Shown: positions 1 to 7,664 of the stretch, piece by piece
How the letters are laid out: every line of letters begins with the position of its first letter
How positions within the stretch are numbered: position 1 is the first letter of the stretch
Source of the DNA: Clostridia bacterium
Lineage (GTDB): Bacteria; Bacillota; Clostridia; Oscillospirales; CAG-272
Length of the DNA stretch: 52,751 nt
Direction: 5' to 3'
Assembly: GCA_017503105.1 (NCBI GenBank)
Contig: JAFVTS010000018.1
Location: forward strand, 1 to 52,751
Translations under genes and position numbers: made by a program
Notes under the pieces: model-generated
The model's database searches: none
What the model saw: the letters and a program-made list of their open reading frames with translations, nothing else
What the model was told of the DNA's origin: nothing

Positions 1-139
1 AAAAGTTGGAAGAATACATACATTACTACAACAACGAAAGAATTTCTCTAAAACTAAAAGGAATGAGCCCAGTGCAATACCGAGCTCATTCGCAAGCAAT
101 TTAATATTTAATTTTGTCTAAACTTTTGGGTTCACTTCA
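1..139 (+). mobile_element. right end of an IS3-family (IS150-like) insertion sequence
   Basis: The window opens inside an insertion sequence. A transposase tail ends at 104, and the bases up to about 139 read as the terminal inverted repeat; on the opposite strand the end begins TGAAGTGAACCC, the TG start usual for IS3/IS150-like ends. The left end lies outside the window, so completeness and target duplication cannot be judged. The element stops about 110 bases downstream of the PFOR stop codon. Confidence 0.75.
3..104 (+). CDS. IS3-family transposase OrfB, C-terminal fragment (cut by the window edge)
   Basis: Thirty-three codons remain before the TAA stop. They include the block YIHYYNNERI and then KGMSPVQYR, the typical end of the DDE integrase domain of IS3-family OrfB proteins, where the YN.ER motif follows the last catalytic glutamate. 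The rest of the gene lies upstream of the window. The reading frame shows no damage in the visible part, so the copy may be intact. Confidence 0.85.
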   Translation, partial: KLEEYIHYYNNERISLKLKGMSPVQYRAHSQAI

Positions 140-252
140 TTGCCCGTGGGGGAGTGGATTTCACTTTTTTGTGGGAGACTTTTCGTTCTTACGACCGAAG
201 GCGTAGTTGTCTACGCCGAGCTTGTCGGAAAACGGAAAGTATCACCAAAAAA

Positions 253-3200
253 TTAGCTGTAGAAGTCTACGAGCTTCTTAAGTCTCTCGTACTTCGCCTT
301 TGCGGTGTTCTCAGCCTTCTCGAAGAGCTCCTTTGCTCTTTCGGGGAATTGCTGTGCAAGTCTTGTATATCTTGCCTCACCGTTGATGAACTCCTGGTAA
401 GAACCGGTAGGCTCCTTGGAGTCAAGCGAGAACTTCTTCTCTGCTGCGGGGTTGAATCTGAACATCTGCCAGTAACCAGCCTCAACAGCCTTCTTCATCT
501 CAGCCTGGCAGTTAGCCATACCGCCCTTGATGGAGTGCATCTCACAGGGAGCGTAGCCGATGATGAGCGAGGGTCCGGGATATGCCTCAGCCTCAGCAAG
601 AGCCTTGAGAGTCTGGTTCATATCAGCGCCCATAGCGATCTGTGCAACGTAAACGTAGCCGTAGGACATAGCGATCTCTGCAAGGTTCTTCTTGCCGATT
701 GCCTTACCTGCTGCTGCGAACTGAGCAACCTGACCGATGTTGGAAGCCTTGGAAGCCTGTCCGCCGGTGTTGGAGTAAACCTCGGTATCGAATACCATAA
801 TGTTTACGTCCTCGCCCGATGCGATAACGTGGTCAAGACCGCCAAATCCGATGTCGTATGCCCATCCGTCACCACCGAAGATCCAAACAGCCTTCTTGGA
901 AAGGAACTGCTTTTCAGCAAGGATAGCGGGAGCGGTGGGGCAGCCTGCCTTTGCAGCAGCCTCAAGCTCTACGACAAGAGCCTTGGTAGCAGCCTCGTTA
1001 GCGGCGCCGTTGTCCTTAGTGTCAAGGTATGCCTTTGCAGCAGCCTTGAACGCGTCGGAAGCCTTCTCGGACTGAGCCATCTCTTCTACCATAGCGATGA
1101 GCTTAGCTCTAATAGCCTTCTGACCAATGTACATACCAAGACCGTGCTCAGCGTTGTCCTCGAAGAGGGAGTTAGCCCAAGCGGGTCCTCTGCCGGTAGC
1201 GTTGTTTACGGTATAGGGAGTTGCGGGAGCGGAGCCACCCCAGATAGAGGAGCATCCGGTCGCATTGGAGATATACATTCTCTCACCGAAGAGCTGAGTG
1301 ATAAGACGAGCGTAAGAGGTCTCAGCACAGCCTGCGCAAGAGCCCGAGTACTCAAGGAGGGGCTGCTTGAACTGGCTACCCTTAACGGTAACGTTGATAA
1401 GCTCAGGCTTCTCAGCAACGTTTGCAACAGCGTAATCGTAAACGGGCTGCTGATCAAGCTGAGTAGCGATGGGCTTCATTTCGATTGCGGGAGCCTTGCC
1501 GGTCTTCGCAGCGTTTGCGGTAACGGGGCAAGCCTTTGCGCAAAGGGTACAACCCATACAGTCCATAGGGCTTACAGCCATAGTGAACTTGTAGGTGGTC
1601 TTTGCAACGGGGTTCTTCGTGAACTTGGTGTTCGCAGGAGCTGCCGCAGCCTCTTCCTCGGTCATAGCGAAGGGACGGATGCAGGCGTGAGGACATACGA
1701 ACGCACAGTTGTTACACTGAATACAGGTCTCGGGATTCCACTGAGGAACGGTAACGGCAACGCCGCGCTTCTCATAAGCTGCAGAGCCCTGGGGGAAGTG
1801 ACCGTCAGCATAAGGAAGGAATGCGGAAACCTTAAGAGAATCGCCCTTCATTGCGCCAACGGGGTTAACGATCTCGTTTACGAAGTCAACGAGGTCTGCT
1901 CTCTTACCGGTAACCTTCTCAGCTGCGGGAGTCTTTCCTGCATTCTTCCAAGCTGCGGGAACAGCAACCTCGTGAAGAGCGTCCTTACCTGCGTCGATAG
2001 CCGCATAGTTGAGGTCAACGATAGCCTGACCCTTCTTGATATAGGACTTGTATGCAGCCTTCTTCATATACTCGATAGCCTCGTCGATGGGAAGGATCTT
2101 TGCAAGAGTGAAGAACGCGGACTGAAGGACGGTGTTCTTAACCTTTGCGTTACCGAGATTGATAGCAAGCTGAGTTGCGTTGATGGTGTAGAACTTAATA
2201 TCGTTGTTTGCGATATAGCTCTTTACGGACGCGGGAAGATGAGCGTCAAGCTCCTCGTCGGTCCACTGGCAGTCAAGGAGGAAGGTTCCACCCGGCTTAA
2301 CGTCAGAGATCATATCGTACTTCGCAAGGTATGCGGAGTTGTGGCAAGCAACGAAGTCAGCCTTATTGATATAATAGGTAGACTTGATGGGGCTGTCACC
2401 GAATCTCAAGTGAGAAATGGTGATACCGCCGGTCTTCTTGGAGTCATACTGGAAGTATGCCTGAATATACTTGTCGGTGTGGTCACCGATGATCTTGATA
2501 GAGTTCTTGTTTGCACCAACGGTACCGTCGCCGCCAAGACCCCAGAACTTGCACTGGATCATATCAACGGGAGCGGTATTGGGAGCAGCCTTCTCGGGAA
2601 GAGAAAGACCCGTAACGTCGTCTACGATGCTGAGAGTGAAGTGGTTCTTAGGCTCCTTTGCCGCAAGGTTCTCGTAAACTGCGAAAACGGATGCGGGAGT
2701 GGTGTCCTTAGAGCCAAGACCGTATCTACCGCCGACAACCTTAACGTCGGTTCTGCCAACCTCGGAAAGTGCGGTAACAACGTCGAGGTAAAGAGGCTCA
2801 CCAAGAGAGCCGGGCTCCTTGGTTCTGTCAAGAACGCCAACGATCTTCGCAGAAGCGGGAATAGCCTCGGAGAGCTTTGCTGCAACGAAGGGTCTGTAAA
2901 GTCTGACCTTAACAAGACCAACCTTCTCGCCGTTAGCTACCATATGGTCGATAACCTCTTCGATGGTATCGCAGATAGAGCCCATAGCTATGATAACGCG
3001 CTCAGCGTCGGGTGCGCCATAGTAGTTGAAGAGCTTATAATCGGTACCGAGCTTTGCGTTGACCTTTTCCATATACTCCTCAACAACTGCGGGAAGAGCA
3101 TCGTAATAGGTGTTGCAAGCCTCTCTGTGCTGGAAGAAGATATCGCCGTTCTCAGCGGAGCCGCGGAGAATGGGAGTTTCGGGGTTTACACAGTTGTCAC

Positions 3201-3834
3201 GGAACGCTTTAACAGCATCCATATCAACCATTTCCTTAAGGTCGTCATAGTTCCAAGCGGCAACCTTCTGAATCTCGTGAGAGGTTCTGAAGCCGTCGAA
3301 GAAGTTAAGGAAGGGTACTCTGCCCTTGATCGTTGCAAGGTGTGCAACGGCACCGAGGTCCATAATCTCCTGAGCGTTGGTCTCAGCGAGCATAGCAAAG
3401 CCCGTCTGACGGCAAGCGTATACGTCGGAGTGATCGCCGAAAATGTTAAGTGCGTGAGAAGCTACGCATCTTGCAGAAACGTGGATAACACAGGGAAGAA
3501 GCTCGCCCGCGATCTTGTACATATTCGGGATCATAAGAAGAAGACCCTGAGATGCGGTGTAGGTCGTGGTGAGTGCGCCTGCTGCAAGAGAGCCGTGAAC
3601 GGCACCTGCTGCGCCTGCCTCGGACTGCATTTCAACAACGTTGACGTTCTGACCGAAGATGTTCTTCGCAGGCTCGCCAAAGATGTTCTTGTCGGATGCA
3701 CTCCATGTGTCGGTTACCTCAGCCATAGGGCTGGAAGGGGTGATGGGGTAGATGGCAGCAACTTCCGTGAACGCATACGAAACGTGAGCGGCAGCGGTGT
3801 TACCATCCATAGAAATTTTCTTTCTTTCTACCAT
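253..3834 (-). CDS. nifJ: pyruvate:ferredoxin (flavodoxin) oxidoreductase, single-chain
   Basis: A cytoplasmic enzyme that oxidises pyruvate with CoA to acetyl-CoA and CO2 and reduces ferredoxin or flavodoxin; it is the central carbon and electron entry point of anaerobic fermentation. The 1193 residues match the full single-chain form. The N-terminal domain has the YPITPSSPMAE block (about residues 29-39). A two-cluster ferredoxin domain shows CIQCNNCAFVCP (about 700-715) and CMGCTLCAKACP (about 755-767). The C-terminal thiamine-diphosphate domain contains GDGWAYDIGFGG (about 985) and the NTGGQ block. The start is an ATG behind GGAGG at a good distance. It is monocistronic, with its own promoter at 3910-3938. 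The 3' side borders the IS3 element, which may have displaced the original terminator. A 1306-codon open frame on the opposite strand is a codon-usage shadow. Confidence 0.97.
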   Translation of the reverse strand: MVERKKISMDGNTAAAHVSYAFTEVAAIYPITPSSPMAEVTDTWSASDKNIFGEPAKNIFGQNVNVVEMQSEAGAAGAVHGSLAAGALTTTYTASQGLLLMIPNMYKIAGELLPCVIHVSARCVASHALNIFGDHSDVYACRQTGFAMLAETNAQEIMDLGAVAHLATIKGRVPFLNFFDGFRTSHEIQKVAAWNYDDLKEMVDMDAVKAFRDNCVNPETPILRGSAENGDIFFQHREACNTYYDALPAVVEEYMEKVNAKLGTDYKLFNYYGAPDAERVIIAMGSICDTIEEVIDHMVANGEKVGLVKVRLYRPFVAAKLSEAIPASAKIVGVLDRTKEPGSLGEPLYLDVVTALSEVGRTDVKVVGGRYGLGSKDTTPASVFAVYENLAAKEPKNHFTLSIVDDVTGLSLPEKAAPNTAPVDMIQCKFWGLGGDGTVGANKNSIKIIGDHTDKYIQAYFQYDSKKTGGITISHLRFGDSPIKSTYYINKADFVACHNSAYLAKYDMISDVKPGGTFLLDCQWTDEELDAHLPASVKSYIANNDIKFYTINATQLAINLGNAKVKNTVLQSAFFTLAKILPIDEAIEYMKKAAYKSYIKKGQAIVDLNYAAIDAGKDALHEVAVPAAWKNAGKTPAAEKVTGKRADLVDFVNEIVNPVGAMKGDSLKVSAFLPYADGHFPQGSAAYEKRGVAVTVPQWNPETCIQCNNCAFVCPHACIRPFAMTEEEAAAAPANTKFTKNPVAKTTYKFTMAVSPMDCMGCTLCAKACPVTANAAKTGKAPAIEMKPIATQLDQQPVYDYAVANVAEKPELINVTVKGSQFKQPLLEYSGSCAGCAETSYARLITQLFGERMYISNATGCSSIWGGSAPATPYTVNNATGRGPAWANSLFEDNAEHGLGMYIGQKAIRAKLIAMVEEMAQSEKASDAFKAAAKAYLDTKDNGAANEAATKALVVELEAAAKAGCPTAPAILAEKQFLSKKAVWIFGGDGWAYDIGFGGLDHVIASGEDVNIMVFDTEVYSNTGGQASKASNIGQVAQFAAAGKAIGKKNLAEIAMSYGYVYVAQIAMGADMNQTLKALAEAEAYPGPSLIIGYAPCEMHSIKGGMANCQAEMKKAVEAGYWQMFRFNPAAEKKFSLDSKEPTGSYQEFINGEARYTRLAQQFPERAKELFEKAENTAKAKYERLKKLVDFYS

Positions 3835-3881
3835 TGGTTTTTTCCTCCATTATATAAATTTTTTTATATTTTCGCGCAAAA

Positions 3882-3938
3882 TTTTAGGACAACCCTAAAA
3901 CCACCCATTATTATAACACAAATATTTATAAAAGTAAA
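3882..3938 (-). promoter_or_regulatory. PFOR promoter with a palindrome at the predicted start site
   Basis: On the minus strand TTTACT (3933-3938) and TATAAT (3910-3915) are separated by 17 bases. A palindrome, TTTTAGG-5-CCTAAAA (3882-3900), covers roughly +3 to +21 of the transcript, a place where a repressor operator or 5' hairpin would act. The motif does not match the Rex or CcpA consensus that I know. Confidence 0.6.
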
Positions 3939-4020
3939 GAGGTATTTAAAAAAATCCGCAGTTCTTTGTGAAATTTTTAACTTTTATCCGATCCGTCATT
4001 TTCACCTCTTCATACAAAAA

Positions 4021-4063
4021 GAATGCCCACGCCGCGATAATTTAACACGGGTGGGCACTTTTC
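4021..4063 (-). terminator. terminator of the GH39 gene (possibly bidirectional)
   Basis: Arms ATGCCCAC and GTGGGCAC pair around a loop of about 20 bases, followed on the minus strand by TTCTTTTTG and on the plus strand by TTTTC. The loop holds the AACACGGGTG motif that recurs in several intergenic gaps of this window. Confidence 0.65.
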
Positions 4064-4141
4064 ACGCTTTTTAACGTTTTTTAAATATATGATCGACTGT
4101 TTTATGCAACGAAAAATTTTCGGCAAAAAAATATGGAATTT

Positions 4142-5545
4142 TTATTTTTTCTTGATTTCAACAAGCGTTACGGAGCTTTTCTTCGCGCTCAAGGAAAAGT
4201 TGATCACGCCTTCTGCGGAAAATGCGAAGATCTGATCGAGCGAATGCTCCTCGTCAAGCAACGAAACCTTGACTTCGTATTTTCCCGAAAGTCCCGACAC
4301 TTCGATCTCTACCGCCTCCGTTTCGTTTTCGTAAGCGGTGAGCATCAATGCCGCGTCGGTGCCGTCGGTTGCCGCAACGGTGTAAATTCCATCGGAATCC
4401 TCATCGGTGTATGCCTCGGTGCCAAGTGCACGAAGCTTGTTGAAAGCAACGAACGAGTAGTAAGGCTTTTCAAGAATGCTTGAATCATACTCGTTGAAAA
4501 GACCGCAGAAGCCGATTCGACCGGGCTCCGCATCGTAATACATCGACTTTGAAAGTATGCTCTTTTGCATCGTCGTATGCATCGCGGACACAAATGCCGC
4601 TCCCAGCATACTTTTTCTTATTTTTCCCTCCTGCGGTGCCCAACACTGCATCCAGTTCCACTCGTTGAGTATGCTTTCTATATGTGAAAGTCCAAAATAC
4701 TTCAAGAGCTCTTCGGAAAGTTCAATTTCAAATCTGCATCTTTCGGGCTTTGTTCCGTAAAAATGCCACGAGAAGAAGTCGATGGGAGCGTAGGTTTCCT
4801 CTGCGGTTATGTACTCGAAGAAGCGGTACATATAAGACACGGGAAAGCTCTCTTTAATTCCTATCACAGTGGTTGTTTGCTTCGCCTCAGCGCCCGGAGC
4901 TATCGAATGCGAATCAAGGGAATTTACGTCATAAAATCCCGTGGATGCGTAGCCGCCCACTTTAATGTTAGGAAAGCATTTTTTCAAATGGTTTGCCGTG
5001 ATTCTGTAAAGCTCGAAAAATTCCTTCTCTGTGCCGCCCCAGTTTGGCGTCGTGGTGGGTGCGCCCTCGGGCTCATTCCAAATCTCCCAATACTCGATTC
5101 CCATATGGAATCCGTCTGCCCAGCCCTCGTTATAATGTCTTATTATATGCTCGCAGATTTGAGCCCACTTATAAGGGTCCTTCGGCGCAAAAGTGTGTGA
5201 GCGCAAAATCTTTTCCCTGTTTTCGATAGTTTCACCAAGGCGGTAAAACACCTTCGTGCCTGCATCAAGTATTGCTTGAATATAAATATCCGTTGCGGCA
5301 AAATTATACGACGCAGGGTCATTGACGTCCGCATCAAAATTCTTGAAGATGCAATGGATATTCACGAATTCGCCCGAGCCCATCTGCGACTCGGTGTCGT
5401 GCAGGCGTGAATACGGAATTCCCGCATCACTGAATTCCTTACGTCTGTCGCGGGTAAATCTTCCCGTCAAGGGTCCGTTTCCAACTCCGTTGACAGCCTT
5501 TATTTCACCAAGCGTTTTTGAAAAGTCAACTTTAACGTTTCTCAT
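4142..5545 (-). CDS. GH39-type glycoside hydrolase (beta-xylosidase-like)
   Basis: A 467-residue clan-A glycosidase without a signal peptide, so probably a cytoplasmic exo-enzyme on imported oligosaccharides. The acid/base glutamate is E158 in EIWNEPE and the likely nucleophile is E295 in LNEWNW, both at the usual spacing for a GH39 TIM barrel; a small beta domain follows after about residue 370. The substrate cannot be fixed: family members include beta-xylosidases and alpha-L-iduronidases. It is a clear paralog of the gene at 24603-25898 (shared GIP[YF]SRLHD, CEHIIRHY and LKKCFP blocks). The start ATG follows an AAGGGGG-type binding site. It lies between PFOR and the maf-nth-rnmV operon and is probably transcribed alone. 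Confidence 0.85.
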   Translation of the reverse strand: MRNVKVDFSKTLGEIKAVNGVGNGPLTGRFTRDRRKEFSDAGIPYSRLHDTESQMGSGEFVNIHCIFKNFDADVNDPASYNFAATDIYIQAILDAGTKVFYRLGETIENREKILRSHTFAPKDPYKWAQICEHIIRHYNEGWADGFHMGIEYWEIWNEPEGAPTTTPNWGGTEKEFFELYRITANHLKKCFPNIKVGGYASTGFYDVNSLDSHSIAPGAEAKQTTTVIGIKESFPVSYMYRFFEYITAEETYAPIDFFSWHFYGTKPERCRFEIELSEELLKYFGLSHIESILNEWNWMQCWAPQEGKIRKSMLGAAFVSAMHTTMQKSILSKSMYYDAEPGRIGFCGLFNEYDSSILEKPYYSFVAFNKLRALGTEAYTDEDSDGIYTVAATDGTDAALMLTAYENETEAVEIEVSGLSGKYEVKVSLLDEEHSLDQIFAFSAEGVINFSLSAKKSSVTLVEIKKK

Positions 5546-5586
5546 AAATTGCCCCCTTTAATTAAGGATAAAACACGCAAAAAAAT

Positions 5587-5619
5587 GCAGTACAAGAGGC
5601 AAGTGTCCTCTTGTACTGC
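5587..5619 (-). terminator. strong intrinsic terminator after rnmV
   Basis: A perfect 13-base-pair stem (5587-5599 with 5607-5619) has a 7-base loop and is followed on the minus strand by ATTTTTTTG. It most likely ends the maf-nth-rnmV transcript. It also sits immediately downstream of a good promoter match at 5621-5649. Confidence 0.9.
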
Positions 5620-5620
5620 C

Positions 5621-5649
5621 ATTATAACATATAAATTCAAAATTTACAA
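5621..5649 (-). promoter_or_regulatory. promoter match for the GH39 gene, abutting a terminator hairpin
   Basis: TTGTAA (5644-5649), 17 bases, TATAAT (5621-5626) on the minus strand. The predicted start of transcription falls inside the hairpin 5587-5619, so a transcript from here would carry only part of the stem. Confidence 0.5.
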
Positions 5650-5651
5650 TG

Positions 5652-6257
5652 TCAGAAATCGACAGTTTTATTGTCCGAAATCGACTCTACAAAACCCTTA
5701 TAGTCGTCGTAGGTGTAAAGAAGATTGACGGCTTCAAGAAGGGCGTTGGCAGTCATATCGGGAGGAAGCTCCATCAGTCCGCAAAGTGCCGCACGCCTCT
5801 TTGATGCGTGCTCACCGCCCGAAAGCCCGTCCTCGAAGAAATCGAGCTTTGTAACGGCTCTCCCCACACCCGTGTCGAGTTTTTCACCGTCAAAGAACGG
5901 AGAAAAGAGTCTTTCAAGCACCTCTCGCGGCATTCCTTCAACGCCGAGTATGCCTGCCTTCCCCGCCTTTTCCTTGCGCCTTTCCTTGCCCCCCATTTTC
6001 GGGATATGGAGGTTGTGGATCTTGTCTTTCGGAAGAATGGACGAAAGGAACGCCCTTATCTGCTTGCCGCCTCCGTCAGAGTCAACGAGGACTATCACCC
6101 CGTCCTTTGCTATTCTGCGCAAAAGCGCTTGCTTTTCCTTAGAATTAAATATCCCGAAACCGCCCGTTGTAATAACGGTGCAGTCAAAAATGGCTGTCAA
6201 GGTGATCTTGTCATACTTGCCCTCAACTATAACGGGCAACGATATCCTCTTCTTCAT
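5652..6257 (-). CDS. rnmV: ribonuclease M5
   Basis: Primase-like TOPRIM ribonuclease that matures the 5S rRNA precursor in low-GC Gram-positives. The TOPRIM domain is clear: VIVEGKYD near the N-terminus gives the catalytic glutamate, and VLVDSDGGG gives the DxD metal site. The DUF4093-like C-terminal half follows, with KMGGKERRKEKAG. About 201 residues is the normal length. The ATG at 6257 is chosen over an upstream in-frame start because it overlaps the nth stop codon as ATGA, which implies translational coupling. It is the last gene of maf-nth-rnmV and is followed by a strong terminator. Confidence 0.93.
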   Translation of the reverse strand: MKKRISLPVIVEGKYDKITLTAIFDCTVITTGGFGIFNSKEKQALLRRIAKDGVIVLVDSDGGGKQIRAFLSSILPKDKIHNLHIPKMGGKERRKEKAGKAGILGVEGMPREVLERLFSPFFDGEKLDTGVGRAVTKLDFFEDGLSGGEHASKRRAALCGLMELPPDMTANALLEAVNLLYTYDDYKGFVESISDNKTVDF

Positions 6258-6910
6258 CCGCCGCACCTCTCGTAGTGAAGGCAAAGGTCGGAAAGAGGGC
6301 ACTCCGAGCATTTCGGAGAGCGTGCCGTGCATACCTCACGCCCAAAGATGACTATCCTGTGACAAAAGTCGCTTCCCTCGGAAAGTTCAATGAGCTCACG
6401 CAGCGTTTTCTCGACACGGGTGGGGTCTTTTTCGCGTTCGGGGTACATTCCAAGCCTTCCGCAAATCCTGATGCAGTGCGTGTCAGCCACCACCGCCTCA
6501 CCTCCAAACACGTCACCGATGAGCAGATTAGCTATCTTTCTTCCAACACCGGGAAAGAGGAGCAGCTCCTCCATCGTTGCAGGAAGCTTGCCGTCAAAAT
6601 CTTCCACAAGCATCTTAGAGGCGTCCTTCAAATTTGCCGCCTTCATTCTGTAAAGACCGCACGGCTTGACTATTCTTTCAATTTCTTCCAGATCTCCGCT
6701 TGCCATAGACTCGGGCGTCGGGAATCTTTCGAAAAGTTCTTTCGAGACGATATTGACTCTCGCGTCGGTGCATTGCGCCGAAAGTCTGCCCATAACGAGC
6801 AAGCGCCACGGGTCGCCTCCGTACTCAAGCGCGCAAGGCGCGTCGGGGTAGATGTCTTTAAGCCTTTCAACTATTTTGGCGAGCCTCGCCCTTTTTTCAC
6901 TCTTTGTCAT
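6254..6910 (-). CDS. nth: endonuclease III (DNA glycosylase/AP lyase)
   Basis: Base-excision repair enzyme that removes oxidised pyrimidines and cleaves at abasic sites. The helix-hairpin-helix is LLLFPGVGRKIANLL, and the catalytic pair is the Lys/Asp of the family, with the Asp in VVADTHC. The C-terminal iron-sulfur motif is complete: CTARSPKCSECPLSDLC. About 218 residues is standard. The ATG at 6910 is used; a TTG two codons upstream is also possible. The start overlaps the end of maf by about 14 bases and the end overlaps rnmV, so the three genes form a tight operon. Confidence 0.95.
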   Translation of the reverse strand: MTKSEKRARLAKIVERLKDIYPDAPCALEYGGDPWRLLVMGRLSAQCTDARVNIVSKELFERFPTPESMASGDLEEIERIVKPCGLYRMKAANLKDASKMLVEDFDGKLPATMEELLLFPGVGRKIANLLIGDVFGGEAVVADTHCIRICGRLGMYPEREKDPTRVEKTLRELIELSEGSDFCHRIVIFGREVCTARSPKCSECPLSDLCLHYERCGG

Positions 6911-7469
6911 TTTCAAGCGCCGCCTTTATCAATTTCTTCAAGAGCTCCGTCGAAAGTCCTACCACCGTATCGAAGGCGCCCTCATATTCGGAAACGAATT
7001 TTCCACCTTCACCCTGTATTGCGTACGCGCCTGCCTTATCCATCGGCTCTCCGAGCGCGATATAGCTCAGTATTTCCCCGTCCGTAAGATGTTTAAAGCG
7101 CACCCGTGTTGAATCCGTGCCCGAATATACCCTGCCAAGATAATGTACCGCGACACCCGTGTGCACGAAATGATCTCTGCCCGAGAGAAGCTTCAGCATC
7201 CGACGGGCGTCCGCCTCATCCTCAGGCTTTCCGAAAGGAATTCCGTCAGCCTCGACCAATGTGTCCGACGAGATAACGAGCGCATCATCGGGCACGTCAT
7301 TGAGCACCGCTCTTCCCTTACGCTCGGCGAGTACGCGCACCCCGTCGCGCGGGTGTATGCCCGCGGGCAGCGTTTCATCCGCCTCGGCACTTATTATATC
7401 AAATTCGGGATATATCTTGCCGAGCAGCTCACGGCGGCGCGGCGACTTTGAAGCGAGAATTATCTTCAT
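6897..7469 (-). CDS. maf: Maf/YhdE-type nucleoside triphosphate pyrophosphatase
   Basis: House-cleaning enzyme that hydrolyses non-canonical nucleoside triphosphates to the monophosphates. The N-terminal signature ILASKSPRRRELL binds the substrate phosphates, and SSDTLVEADG is the second family motif, followed by GKP. At 190 residues it has the usual length. It is the first gene of the maf-nth-rnmV operon. The ATG lies about 14 bases after a GGAG, a slightly long spacing. Confidence 0.95.
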   Translation of the reverse strand: MKIILASKSPRRRELLGKIYPEFDIISAEADETLPAGIHPRDGVRVLAERKGRAVLNDVPDDALVISSDTLVEADGIPFGKPEDEADARRMLKLLSGRDHFVHTGVAVHYLGRVYSGTDSTRVRFKHLTDGEILSYIALGEPMDKAGAYAIQGEGGKFVSEYEGAFDTVVGLSTELLKKLIKAALENDKE

Positions 7470-7600
7470 ATTATTATATTATACGGCTCCTTATAATTTT
7501 TTAAGGTTCTTTTCTTATAAATAAGATACCACAAAAAAGCGGGAATGTCAAGTCCTGACCGACGCACCGCGCGAATGAGAAAAAACGCAAATTGCGCGCA

Positions 7601-7630
7601 AAAATCCCACGCCCAAAAAAGGACGTGGGA
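7601..7630 (-). terminator. terminator of the solute-binding lipoprotein gene
   Basis: TCCCACG and CGTGGGA pair around a short loop, followed on the minus strand by ATTTTTGC. It begins about 35 bases after the stop codon at 7665. Confidence 0.85.
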
Positions 7631-7664
7631 CTCTTGCTTATTGAATAATTATATCAATGATAAA

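Noticed and set aside
154-4074. A 1306-codon open frame opposite PFOR
   Set aside because: It overlaps a clear PFOR gene, has no recognisable domain and follows from the strong codon bias of the real gene, which avoids codons that read as stops on the other strand.
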